From JAJRVM01 sp041752115 (GTDB lineage: Bacteria; Planctomycetota; Planctomycetia; Pirellulales; Pirellulaceae), in NCBI GenBank assembly GCA_041752115.1, contig JBGSHS010000051.1:1-64000 (forward strand): 64,000 nucleotides of DNA, given 5' to 3'. Positions 27,832 to 36,007 of the stretch are shown one piece after another (within the stretch, counting starts at the first letter, position 1; the number at the start of each line of letters is the position of its first letter). The notes under the pieces were generated by a model, which saw nothing but the letters and a program-made list of their open reading frames with translations, was not told the DNA's origin and searched no databases. A program made the translations under genes and the position numbers.

Positions 27832-28130
27832 GGGAAGAAGTGTTGGGACGCCACTCGCGTGTCGACATAGCGGATCCGCCTGGAATCGGCGTCGCTGGGG
27901 GAGATTGCCCAGCTCTCCGCATCGACCCTCGTTGTACCTTGGTCAATGCTAATACGAGGGGCGAGTGTTCATACGGCGGGAGCGGAACGGTTGATCCCCG
28001 CTTGTAATGGCCGTGAGCGAGGCGTCATCAACACAAGTGGAGCCTTTCCGCGATGCGCTGAGCACCTCATTCGGATGGGATGGAGACCGGACCTGTTTTC
28101 GGAAAGCCCCGTTGTTCCAGTGAGGAGCAA

Positions 28131-28212
28131 TGCAGGTGCTGCTCAGTCAGGAGTTGCTGGCAGCGGCCGCGCAGCTGCTGTCCGTCTCTCAGCACACGAA
28201 TTCGAGAAACCA
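28131..28212. other. short relic shared with 42687-42766 in a gene-free stretch
   Basis: The 680 bp between the MFS gene and 28514 hold no gene I can support. Within it, about 80 bp (TGCAGGTGCTGCTC ... ATTCGAGAAAC) align without gaps to 42687-42766. There the minus strand reads FLESACWEEEALRACCQQIV; the same frame here is interrupted by stops. Both are leftovers of one unknown gene. Confidence 0.45.
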
Positions 28213-28513
28213 CTACAACGTTCAATGATGGCACTTTGTGCGAGACACGAGCGCTATCGCTCCAATTCTGTGGGGCATGTGAGAAAGTCGTGGAACTTGC
28301 GACGCATACTACGATTTGCTCTAATGGTATGCGCCTTGGTCGTTGGCAATAACGATGCGGATATCTTCAAGTGCCGTTGGTTGTCAGTTTCTGCAACTTC
28401 GTGAAAAAAACGATCGATCCAGCTGCGCGAGACCGTTGTGGCACAATTGCGTAAGTACATCGGCAAAAGGCAAGACATGTTTGTCCGACTGCTTTGCTCC
28501 CCAAAGACATGCA

Positions 28514-29563
28514 ATGGAAATCGAGAATACAACACCACTAGTGGCTTTCGCCGTTCCCCAAATAGACCGCGACCGTCTTGAGCGAACGGTCATTCTGGCG
28601 CGCGCCGCTTGGCGACTTTCCGCAGACAGTATCCCAGAGTATCTGCCGGAGCAACCGTTCTTCGCACTGGTCGACGAGTACTACGGGGAGCCAAAAGCGA
28701 GCAGCCTTCGCAGGGCCACTGAGATCTGCTATGCCAAATCGCGGACCGACATCTACTTCGTGGATCCTCGTGCCGTGCCCCCGGGAGGGCGCGAGTCGCG
28801 GACTTGGCCCGTACATATCCGGATTGGGGATCTCCGCTCGGAATTTCACGTTACCGGCCCGCGAGTCTGGTACCGCTCGCATTTTGGAAGTTGGAAGCTA
28901 AGCGCCCCCGGCCTTTCCGCTTATGTCGATGTTCGCTATGAGAGAGCTTTTGGCGGATCGTGGACCGAGGGCGAGAACGGCGCGATATTTCGCGAAAACC
29001 CGGTCGGGGTCGGGTTCGTTTCTCCGCGTCAACTGAGGGATTCGCGGGAGGTGGAAGCACCTAGCGTATTTGATCCTCACCATCCGCCGCGTTTGCCCGG
29101 CGAGCCGTGTCCTACCGTAGGATTGACTCCGATTAGCCCATCCTGGGAACCCCGTCTCAAGAAAGCGGGCACTTACGATGAGGCTTGGCTCCAGAACGAT
29201 TGGCCGAATTGGCCGCGGGATTTCGACGAAACGTTCTTCAACCACGCTCCGCCAAACCTACAGTATCCCGGGTTCATAACGGGTGGAGAGGAGGTCTCCA
29301 TCTCCGGCCTGGGCACAGATTCCCCGCAGAAATACCGAATTCCCGACATCGGCCGCCCCGTGTTGCACGTCTACTGCCTGAACGGGGATGCGATTGAATT
29401 GGAACTGCACCTCGACACGATGGTGTTCGACTTGAATCAGAGGACCCTCGATGTCATCTGGCGGTCCAGTTTTCTACCGCGGGCTCAAGTCTTCTTTTCG
29501 CAGTTGCGTATTACCCACCCTTCAGTCGGCCGAGTGAAGAACAACTATGATCCGAACGGGTGA
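28514..29563 (+). CDS. DUF2169 protein (type VI secretion-associated adaptor)
   Basis: About 349 residues. The sequence follows DUF2169: an N-terminal TPLVAFAVPQIDRDRLERTV with VILARAAWRL, then TDIYFVDPRAVPPGGR, VTGPRVWYRSHFGSWKLSAP, VDVRYERAFGG and, near the end, FNHAPPNLQYPGFITGGEEV. DUF2169 proteins load or chaperone effectors and PAAR-like tips of contractile secretion systems and usually neighbour DUF4150 proteins, as here (next gene, +222 bp). The frame is open upstream to 28343, but only the Met at 28514 (MEIENTTPLV) gives the family start. It is not next to tss core genes. Confidence 0.85.
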   Translation: MEIENTTPLVAFAVPQIDRDRLERTVILARAAWRLSADSIPEYLPEQPFFALVDEYYGEPKASSLRRATEICYAKSRTDIYFVDPRAVPPGGRESRTWPVHIRIGDLRSEFHVTGPRVWYRSHFGSWKLSAPGLSAYVDVRYERAFGGSWTEGENGAIFRENPVGVGFVSPRQLRDSREVEAPSVFDPHHPPRLPGEPCPTVGLTPISPSWEPRLKKAGTYDEAWLQNDWPNWPRDFDETFFNHAPPNLQYPGFITGGEEVSISGLGTDSPQKYRIPDIGRPVLHVYCLNGDAIELELHLDTMVFDLNQRTLDVIWRSSFLPRAQVFFSQLRITHPSVGRVKNNYDPNG

Positions 29564-29785
29564 TGCAAACCGGGTATAGTCAGCTCAGATGCCGTGTCGT
29601 CACCCCATTCAAGCAGTAGAATGATTCGCAAAATGGGGCAATGTGACGCTGCATGTCCCCCATCCGTCCAGCCTTGTGGCGACCATGCGTATCGCAATGA
29701 TCTGTTGGACAACTGACCCTGCAATTCGTCAGAGGTCAACTCGCCAGCAAACAAACCAACAATATCCCAAGGAACGTCTGCAATC

Positions 29786-30694
29786 ATGGCAGATCCACAT
29801 TCCATCAAATGGCTCGTTATTAGCCTATATCCCGATGTCGTGCTTACCAAAGGCGCACCCGTGCCTTACGTCATTATGACTAGCGCGGAAGTCGCAGAGT
29901 TGTGCTCAAGTAACGTTGCGGCGAATGGGCAATGCTCACTAACGGTCGATAGCATCTGTACGCGCTGTGAGGGCGACGAATCGGGCGATGCCGGCATCAA
30001 ATCCGGCAAGGTTGCAGATCGATGTGAGCCTCACCCCAAAGCTTACCCGGTCTTCATCAACAGTTCGGTCGTATTGCAGGAGGGCGACCTTGTGTTCATG
30101 AATGATCGAAACACAACCGGAAAAATCATCATGATTCCCGCGGTTGACAGTCCGTCGGATAGCCACGATCTGGACGACGCGGAGTTCGATTTGGCCGTGG
30201 CTGAACTGATTTCTCAAGCACTGACGGCGTCGGGTGGGGACGCGGACAAGGCTCAGTCCATTCTGACTTCCATGAGAAACCCGCAATACTGCGGCGCTCC
30301 GAATGACAATCCTTCGGTCTACAATAATCCGGTAGTAGTTGCCGCGGAGTACTTTTTGGTGGCCGCCGGAAATATGCCGACAGTAAACTCCTTTACGATC
30401 CTGCTGTGGGAGGGCAGCAAGCTGGTGCCAGGCGATCCATTCGAACCTTGGCGTGACGCCCTGACGGCCGGCACCACGAACGCGGAACAGAAAGCAAGCG
30501 GGTTCGATAGTAGGGCTTTGAAGTGGGCTCTCCGTGGCACAGCGTTCCGTGGAAAGGGAAAACTAGCTGTATCATCGATCCGCAAACTTCTTTGCCCGCC
30601 TCCGAAACCACCTGAGGTCTCTCCCCATTTTCTCGACCTGAAGGAATTGAACAGGAAGCGAGAGACCCTGGGCCTGCCTCCGTTAATGCCCTGA
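29786..30694 (+). CDS. DUF4150/PAAR-like protein with an uncharacterised C-terminal domain
   Basis: A 302-residue protein. Residues 10-120 follow the DUF4150 PAAR-like pattern: an N-terminal 'PDVVLTKGAPVPYVIM', an internal GDESGDAGIKSGKV, then VFINSSVVLQEGDLVFMNDR (the gly-poor equivalent of 'VxxEGKxVVRxGDxMxHN'). Such domains cap the spike of type VI-like systems and carry cargo. Residues 125-302 match nothing I know (VVVAAEYFLVAAGNMPTVNS, GFDSRALKWALRGTAFRGKG and a Pro-rich CPPPKPPEVSPHF) and are the candidate cargo/toxin portion. No obvious immunity gene follows. Shine-Dalgarno AAGGA. Confidence 0.75.
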   Translation: MADPHSIKWLVISLYPDVVLTKGAPVPYVIMTSAEVAELCSSNVAANGQCSLTVDSICTRCEGDESGDAGIKSGKVADRCEPHPKAYPVFINSSVVLQEGDLVFMNDRNTTGKIIMIPAVDSPSDSHDLDDAEFDLAVAELISQALTASGGDADKAQSILTSMRNPQYCGAPNDNPSVYNNPVVVAAEYFLVAAGNMPTVNSFTILLWEGSKLVPGDPFEPWRDALTAGTTNAEQKASGFDSRALKWALRGTAFRGKGKLAVSSIRKLLCPPPKPPEVSPHFLDLKELNRKRETLGLPPLMP

Positions 30695-31424
30695 TATGGG
30701 ATGAGCATGCAGCGTCCAGTCGAACAGGAAACTGGGTTCTTTCGTGACCACCGAGGCGTTTCCACGCTGAACCACACGTATGACGGATATTACGACACTG
30801 TGGTGCTCACGAGAGACGCCAGATCGCATGTCTCCGGTGGGCAGACCTGGCCGAGCGCGCAATGTTCGAATAGGACTCCCAACTGCCACGACGAATGTCT
30901 CGAGTGCCACCGGTGGATGTGCGATCGCTGCACGAAAGATATTCCACAGGTGTTGCGGAATGTATGCGTTGCCGTGCCAAGCGGTACCGGCGGTCGGCCA
31001 ATCTGGAGGCCGAACTGCGTTCGTGCGTGGGCCGGGAAAACAAGGGTCACGGCTTCAGCCGCGGGTTGGCGACGGGGGGACCGTTTTCGGTTCATTGCCC
31101 AAATGAATCGATTCTCCTCGACCCTGCATCGCACACAGGTCGAGTCGCAGTGGCACACGAAATGCACTATTCGGGAGTGCGGAGTTGGCGGCTGAGTCAA
31201 AGTGGCAGCCATCGAGCGGCCCATCACATTGGAGCTCTAACAAGACCGCTTGTGCAATACGCTGCTAAGCAGGTCCGCAAGAGCCTTTTCACCATTCCGT
31301 TACGGGAAATCCGCAGAATCTGCCCTTCGCGCGCCAAGAGACTTCTGCGGACCTGTTTAGGTATGTTCACCCCCCTGGCCCCGTCGACAACCGCGTCTTG
31401 TTAGAGTTCCATAGGACGAACGAT
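30695..31424. other. 730-bp stretch without a supported gene
   Basis: Several overlapping frames exist on both strands, none with family features or consistent coding character. One plus frame contains a Cys/His cluster (CHDECLECHRWMCDRC, about 30880-30930), but its context is not protein-like further on. I see no promoter, RNA or repeat that I can name. Confidence 0.4.
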
Positions 31425-31911
31425 ATGGCGAAGCAACCGAAGAACACGATCTGCCTGTGGTACGACCGGGATGCCGAGGAGGCGGCGCGGTTTTATGCTG
31501 AGACATTTCCCGATTCGAGCGTTGGCGCTGTGCATCGTGCAGCGGGAGACTTTCCTTCCGGCAAGGAAGGGGATGTGTTGATGGTCGAGTTTGTCGTGAT
31601 GGGTATCCCCTGTCTTGGTCTCAATGGCGGCCCCCACGTCAAGCACAATGAAGCGTTTTCGTTCCAGGTGGCCACCGCCGGACCAGGCCGAAACAGATCG
31701 CTACTGGAATGCGATCATCAGCCATGGTGGGGAAGAAAACGCCTGTGGCTGGTGCCGAGACAAATGGGGCATCTCATGGCAGATTACTCCGGTGGCGCTG
31801 ACCAAGGCGGTCACCAACCCCGATCGCGCAGCCGCCAAGCGTGCCTTCGATGCCCTGATGCAGATGAAGAAGATCGACATCGCGGCCATCGAAGCAGCGC
31901 GTCGCGGCTGA
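31425..31911 (+). pseudogene. VOC/PhnB-like glyoxalase-fold gene with a +1 frameshift
   Basis: MAKQPKNTICLWYDRDAEEA, with FYAETFPDSSVGAVHRA and VEFVVMGIPCLGLNGGP, is a member of the VOC superfamily group long annotated as 3-demethylubiquinone-9 3-methyltransferase/PhnB. At about 31677 the run GCCGGACCAG carries one extra G, and the protein continues in the next frame: AETDRYWNAIISHGGEENAC, CGWCRDKWGISWQITPVAL and DALMQMKKIDIAAIEAARRG. The complete family sequence (about 160 residues) is present apart from this shift. A copy of the last 25 codons lies at 36505-36649. Confidence 0.85.
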
Positions 31912-32032
31912 GTGAATAGGATCGTACACGACGCAATCCGGCCGACCTGGATCGCAGATCGCAATGCCGGCAACTGTCATCGACGGTCCAGCCGACGGAC
32001 GCTCCAGCCTGGGTTCGAGAATTCCCTGACTG

Positions 32033-33295
32033 TCACACCTCGTCAACGCAGCGGGGAACTTCGTCTTTCAGTCCAAGCAGGTCGAGGTACTTGGCGGTCG
32101 CCCCCTTCACCGTCCGAACGCCGAGAGGAGTCTCTTTCGTGGACTCAGTATAGGCGATATTCCTGAGTTCCATCTCGACCAAGGGAGCCGGATCCTCGCA
32201 ACTGGCATATCTCATGATCATCGCGCGAACGAACGCATTATCCACTCGGCCCGAGACCCTTTCCCACAGTTCTCGCCGAGGGTCACCAGCGAACGGGCGA
32301 AAGTCGGCAATGAGCGAGACGATCCGACTCCTGCAATCCTCATGCCGGCTCTTGATTTCATTCACCAACTGTCGCGCATGAGGAAAGTAGGTGACGACCT
32401 CCTCCGACTCCCCATCGAAGACACGGGGCACTAAACGCCGATACGTGAGTTCTCCGATCATGTGGTGTTTCTCGACATAGTGAGGGTCCTTCAGCTTCAC
32501 ACGTTTGCCCGTTCCACGTTCACGAAAGACCACCCCCTCGAAGTTTTCCACTTCGGCGGCCATCTTCTTCAAGATCATCGCAATGGCGACCGAATCCGTC
32601 ATGGCATCCCATCGTCGCGGTCGCCGTGCTCCTATCCTGCGCGCGACCGAATCCAGTTCGTCTTCCGAGTGCTCGCGGTGCGTCTGCAGGTTCCTCGCCG
32701 CCAGCAAGTAGAGCCCCCATTGATCTTCCCTGTATCGGGTCAGCACGGCCGAAGAACAATGGATGAACTCGAAAACGTATGTGCAGCCCAGGTCCTCCTG
32801 CGAGAAGACAAGCTCTCGCACATACCCGCCAATGATCTCCATCAGTTTGTAGGTCCCGCCACAGAACCCGCCCACCTCCAGCCTCATGTCCGGTTCGTAC
32901 GAGCTCACCATGTTACGAGTATGCCAATGCGGATCACCAAGTCGCGCAGTGGGGAAATAGACGCCGACCATATTGCCGTCGAGCTTTTCGAGCATTTCGG
33001 CGCGATCCATCGCGATCTCATCTGCCTGATCTTCACCACGATTGAAGAAGCGAATGAAGGGAAAACTCATGATCAACTGAAGTGGGTCATCGCAGAAGTC
33101 CGTGTTTGCTCGGCGCACAACCAGGCCTCGCGTGAGACGATTGAACTCGTTCTTGTCAGACAGTCCGTAATTGAGAATCCAGCATGCTCCTTTGTCACCG
33201 ACCCGAACGTCCTGGGCCTTCATCCAGACCAGGTCATTTTCTCGTAGTCGGCAGATGATCGTCCGCAGGTTTTCTTTCTCTTGGGGAGTGGTCAT
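32033..33295 (-). CDS. T4 Rnl1-like ATP-dependent RNA ligase
   Basis: A 420-residue nucleotidyltransferase-type RNA ligase. Motif I is EKLDGNMVGVYF, with the AMP-accepting Lys104, close to Lys99 of T4 Rnl1. Before it, TRGLVVRR and FPFIRFFNRGED match the 'RG...FxKFFN' segment. Motif IIIa: CTYVFEFIHCSSAVLTRY; IV: NFEGVVFRE; V: RVKLKDPHYVEKH. The C-terminal 130 residues form a helical domain as in Rnl1 relatives. It would seal 5'-P/3'-OH RNA ends. It faces away from the Ro60/Y-RNA locus 0.9 kb off; bacterial Ro60 genes often sit beside RNA-repair genes, so an RNA repair role is likely. A dead copy is at 36660-37197. Confidence 0.88.
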   Translation of the reverse strand: MTTPQEKENLRTIICRLRENDLVWMKAQDVRVGDKGACWILNYGLSDKNEFNRLTRGLVVRRANTDFCDDPLQLIMSFPFIRFFNRGEDQADEIAMDRAEMLEKLDGNMVGVYFPTARLGDPHWHTRNMVSSYEPDMRLEVGGFCGGTYKLMEIIGGYVRELVFSQEDLGCTYVFEFIHCSSAVLTRYREDQWGLYLLAARNLQTHREHSEDELDSVARRIGARRPRRWDAMTDSVAIAMILKKMAAEVENFEGVVFRERGTGKRVKLKDPHYVEKHHMIGELTYRRLVPRVFDGESEEVVTYFPHARQLVNEIKSRHEDCRSRIVSLIADFRPFAGDPRRELWERVSGRVDNAFVRAMIMRYASCEDPAPLVEMELRNIAYTESTKETPLGVRTVKGATAKYLDLLGLKDEVPRCVDEV

Positions 33296-33660
33296 CGGGC
33301 AAGGAGCTCCGTGAGTATTTCCGGTGCAGGAACCGTGAGCTTCAGGGGTTCCAGGAGGTTCTGTTGCGAGCCCTTCTGTTTCACGGGCAGGGCCATCAGG
33401 TTCATGGTCCGCTGCCGATGGTCACCAACATCATGACACGGCAAGCGAGAATGTGGGCAGCCCATTTCGCTTGCTTCGCGTAAGCTGGCTGTTGATCACC
33501 GTGTTGCCCGACACGACCCTCTGGATATCAGAAGGTACCACACCTGCGAACCTTGTACAAATCCTGACGGTAAGTGCGCCGCATGAAACCGCGTACCTCC
33601 ATCGACTCACCCGACCACCGCCCTGCTCAGCGGCGATAGTTCGTCAACGAAGTCGCTCGG
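33296..33660. repeat. segmental duplication, copy A flank (matches 37198-37562)
   Basis: About 365 bp upstream of the RNA ligase that align with 37198-37562 at roughly 80 percent identity by eye, without large gaps (for example TTGCTTCGCGTAAGCTG, GGTACCACACCTGCGAACC, CATCGACTCACCCGAC). Its last 55 bp correspond to the C-terminal codons of the gene at 37508-38986, so a gene end has been copied here. No complete gene lies in it. Confidence 0.85.
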
Positions 33661-33904
33661 GTCGTCGGGCTCGAATTCGACTGCGATCGCTCGTCCGGTT
33701 GTTGCGCGGCAAATCTACTGAACCTTTTCGTCGCTCGTTGGTCTTTGATGAACAGACCATCGCGTGCTGCAGACCAAAGAATGGCCCGATGGTGAACATG
33801 AAACAAACGGGATCTGGCGGAGGACTGAACCGTAGGGGTGAGAGAGGTGACCACACGCAGTTTCGTCTTCTTTCTCACGCCTCAGGCCTCCCGCCTCAAG
33901 CCTT

Positions 33905-34048
33905 TCCTGACTGCCGATTCGGAATACATGCTATTGGGAGCCGGAGATGTGGGTTCGAGTCCCACTCGCGTTGCCGCTCATGGCGGCGTGTGCGATAGGC
34001 CAACTGGTTAAGCCGCCGAAACGTATCTGATTCACAACTTCGTCAGGA
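33905..34048 (+). ncRNA. Y-RNA-like ncRNA 1 with a permuted, capped tRNA-like domain (YrlA type)
   Basis: Base stem: TCCTGAC (33905-33911) pairs with GTCAGGA (34042-34048), then an asymmetric loop and ATAC (33924-33927) with GTAT (34023-34026). Above it is a tRNA-like fold in circularly permuted order: short stem CGG/CCG (33942-33944/34016-34018), variable AGAT, T-arm GTGGG-TTCGAGT-CCCAC (33949-33965), acceptor 3' strand TCGCGTT, closed by a GCCGC/GCGGC hairpin (33973-33987), acceptor 5' strand TGTGCGA, then TA (positions 8-9) and the D-arm GGC-CAACTGGTTAA-GCC (33998-34014). This is the architecture known for bacterial YrlA Y RNAs that dock on Ro60, whose gene follows. End points are by structure only. 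Confidence 0.8.
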
Positions 34049-34060
34049 TTTGAATAACCG

Positions 34061-34169
34061 ACCCGACTGCCGGTGCGGAATACATCCAACATCCCCAATG
34101 CCAGGGAAGCGGGAGCTTTCCAGCGTCCATGTGACGCGGCGATTCTGCCCACGCTTCGTCGGGTTTTTT
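34061..34169 (+). ncRNA. Y-RNA-like ncRNA 2, short form, ending in a U run
   Basis: ACCCGAC (34061-34067) pairs with GTCGGGT (34158-34164), followed by TTTTTT (34164-34169), so the base stem may also act as terminator. The 5' strand (GACTGCCGGTGCGGAATACAT, 34065-34085) repeats that of RNA 1 (GACTGCCGATTCGGAATACAT, 33909-33929) almost exactly, and the 3' strands share GATTC...CTTCGTC-GG. ACAT (34082-34085) pairs with ATGT (34129-34132), and inside is a 7-bp hairpin with a GGGA tetraloop (34104-34121). It has the same Ro60-type stem but no tRNA-like part. It ends 4 bases before the Shine-Dalgarno of the Ro60 gene. Confidence 0.72.
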
Positions 34170-34185
34170 CGCGAAGGAGTCCATC

Positions 34186-35814
34186 ATGGCCAACAAGACC
34201 CTATTCGCCAGCATCAAGAGCAGGTTTCTGCGCGCCAACTCGATCAACGAGGCAGGAGGTCGGGCGTATCAGTTCACGCCGAAGCATGCGCTGGCCCAGA
34301 TGGCGGCCACCGGCTGCTTCAACGGGATCTACTACGCATCGGCCCAGGACCAGCTGGACCAATTCCGCAAGCTGATCGACCAGGTCGACGACAACGTCTT
34401 CCTGGCCAAGCTGGCGGTCTATGCCCGCGAACGGGCGTACATGAAGGACATGCCGGCTGCGCTGCTGGTGATCCTGTCGAAGCGGGATACACAGCTGCTG
34501 CACCGAGTGTTCGAGCGCGTCGTGGACAACGGTCGCGTGCTGCGTACCATGTTCCAATTGGTCCGTTCGGGTCAGTTCGGGCGCACCGGCCTGTCGTCGT
34601 CGCTGCAGCGAGCGTTCCAGCGCTGGCTCAACGAGGCGTCGGTCGGCAAGCTGCTGTCGGCATCGATCGGTAACGATCCGAGCCTGCGGGATATCCTGCG
34701 GATGGCTCGGCCGACCCCGAAGGACAACGCGCGCCGAGCGCTGTTCGGTTGGCTGACCGACAAGGAAATCGCCAAGTGGGCTCCGGCCACCCAGGCCGAT
34801 CTGCCGCTGCAGGTCCAGAGTCTGATCGCGTACCGCCAGGCGGAAACTGCCGAAGCGCAGGCACAGATCGTGCAAAACCTGTCGGTGCGGTGGGATCTGC
34901 TGGCCGACGCGGCTCGAGGGCCGCTGGTCTGGAAGGCGATTGCCCACCAGATGGGACCGCAGGCACTGCGGATGAACCTGAACACGCTGTTGCGTCACAA
35001 CGTGCTGGAAGATCGTGAGATGGTGGACTACGTGGCGGGCGTCATTGCTAACGTCGACGACATCCGCCGTTCGCGGCAGTTCCCGTACCAGTTCCTCACC
35101 GCCTACCTGAACGCCTCGAACGAGATTCCGCAGAAGATCAAGGCGGCGCTGCATCAGGCAGCTGAGATCGCCTGCGGAAACGTGCCGGAGCTGTCGGGAC
35201 CGGTCGTGATCGGCCTGGATACGTCGGGTTCGATGAGCTGCCCGGTCACGGGATACCGTGGTCGGGGCGCCACCACGACCATGCGGTGTGTCGACGTGGC
35301 GGCTTTGTTCGCTGCGGCGATCCTGCGGCGCAATCCGGACAGCGTGGTCATTCCGTTCGATACTCAGGCATACGACGTCCGGATCGATGCGGGCGACACG
35401 ATCCTGAGTCTGTCGCAACGGCTGGCCATGTACGGCGGCGGTGGTACCGACTGTTCGCTGCCGCTGCAGGTGGCCAATACGAAGCTGCGTAATCGGCAGT
35501 TCGTCGGCTGCGTGCTGGTGAGCGACAACGAGAGCTGGGTGTACCGCGGCCGGGCGTTGGCATACGGTCGCGAGGGTGCCACAGGCGTGCTGACCCAATG
35601 GCAGACGTTTGCGGACAACCAGCGGCGTTTGGGCGTCAAGGCGCCGAAGCTGATCTGTATCGACATCCAGTCGTACAGCTCGACGCAGGCGCCGGAGCGT
35701 GATGACATTCTGAACATTGGCGGCTTCAGTGACGCCGTGTTCGACGTAGTCGCCTCGTACCTGGGCAATGATACCGGCCGGTTCGTCGCCGAGGTGGAGT
35801 CGATCGAACTGTAA
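34186..35814 (+). CDS. rsr: Ro60/TROVE-domain protein (Rsr-like, Y-RNA binding)
   Basis: A 542-residue Ro60 orthologue. Residues 1-330 form the ring of helical TROVE repeats (NEAGGRAYQFTPKHALAQMA; LAKLAVYARERAYMKDMPAA; FPYQFLTAYLNASNEIPQKI). From residue 340 a von Willebrand A domain follows, with an intact MIDAS: DTSGSMS (Asp345), GGGGTDCSLPL with its Thr, and VLVSDNESW. Ro60 is a doughnut that binds misfolded RNA ends and Y RNAs and, in bacteria, guides exoribonuclease PNPase or acts in RNA repair. AAGGAG 7 bases before the ATG. The two Y-RNA-like elements lie directly upstream on the same strand, with an RNA ligase divergent beyond them and a strong terminator after the stop. Confidence 0.95.
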   Translation: MANKTLFASIKSRFLRANSINEAGGRAYQFTPKHALAQMAATGCFNGIYYASAQDQLDQFRKLIDQVDDNVFLAKLAVYARERAYMKDMPAALLVILSKRDTQLLHRVFERVVDNGRVLRTMFQLVRSGQFGRTGLSSSLQRAFQRWLNEASVGKLLSASIGNDPSLRDILRMARPTPKDNARRALFGWLTDKEIAKWAPATQADLPLQVQSLIAYRQAETAEAQAQIVQNLSVRWDLLADAARGPLVWKAIAHQMGPQALRMNLNTLLRHNVLEDREMVDYVAGVIANVDDIRRSRQFPYQFLTAYLNASNEIPQKIKAALHQAAEIACGNVPELSGPVVIGLDTSGSMSCPVTGYRGRGATTTMRCVDVAALFAAAILRRNPDSVVIPFDTQAYDVRIDAGDTILSLSQRLAMYGGGGTDCSLPLQVANTKLRNRQFVGCVLVSDNESWVYRGRALAYGREGATGVLTQWQTFADNQRRLGVKAPKLICIDIQSYSSTQAPERDDILNIGGFSDAVFDVVASYLGNDTGRFVAEVESIEL

Positions 35815-35819
35815 TCGAA

Positions 35820-35856
35820 CGCCCCCGGCCTGATCACTCGGGCCGGGGGCGTTGTT
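35820..35856 (+). terminator. intrinsic terminator of the Ro60 gene
   Basis: CGCCCCCGGCC (35820-35830) pairs perfectly with GGCCGGGGGCG (35841-35851) around a 10-base loop and is followed by TTGTT. The 11-bp all-GC stem starts five bases after the TAA. It ends the Y-RNA/Ro60 transcription unit. Confidence 0.8.
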
Positions 35857-36007
35857 CACAGAATGTACGGACTTTCCGGGACGCAGCCACACAGAACGTC
35901 GTTGTGGCAGATCACATCCATGGGCCAGGGCTCCAACCGATCGCAGGTACGTGACTCCCCATTCACATTCCACCTCGATCCGCCGCTCCAGTGGACGCCC
36001 TTGCTCG

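Noticed and set aside
30701..31195. Possible zinc-finger protein (CHDECLECHRWMCDRC)
   Set aside because: The Cys/His cluster is isolated, the downstream frame has no protein character, and overlapping frames are equally open, so it is more likely chance.
33945..34020. Ordinary tRNA gene suggested by the T-arm and D-arm consensus sequences
   Set aside because: The T-arm lies upstream of the D-arm, there is no anticodon loop between them, and the acceptor strands are joined by a hairpin. The order fits a YrlA-type tRNA mimic, not a tRNA.
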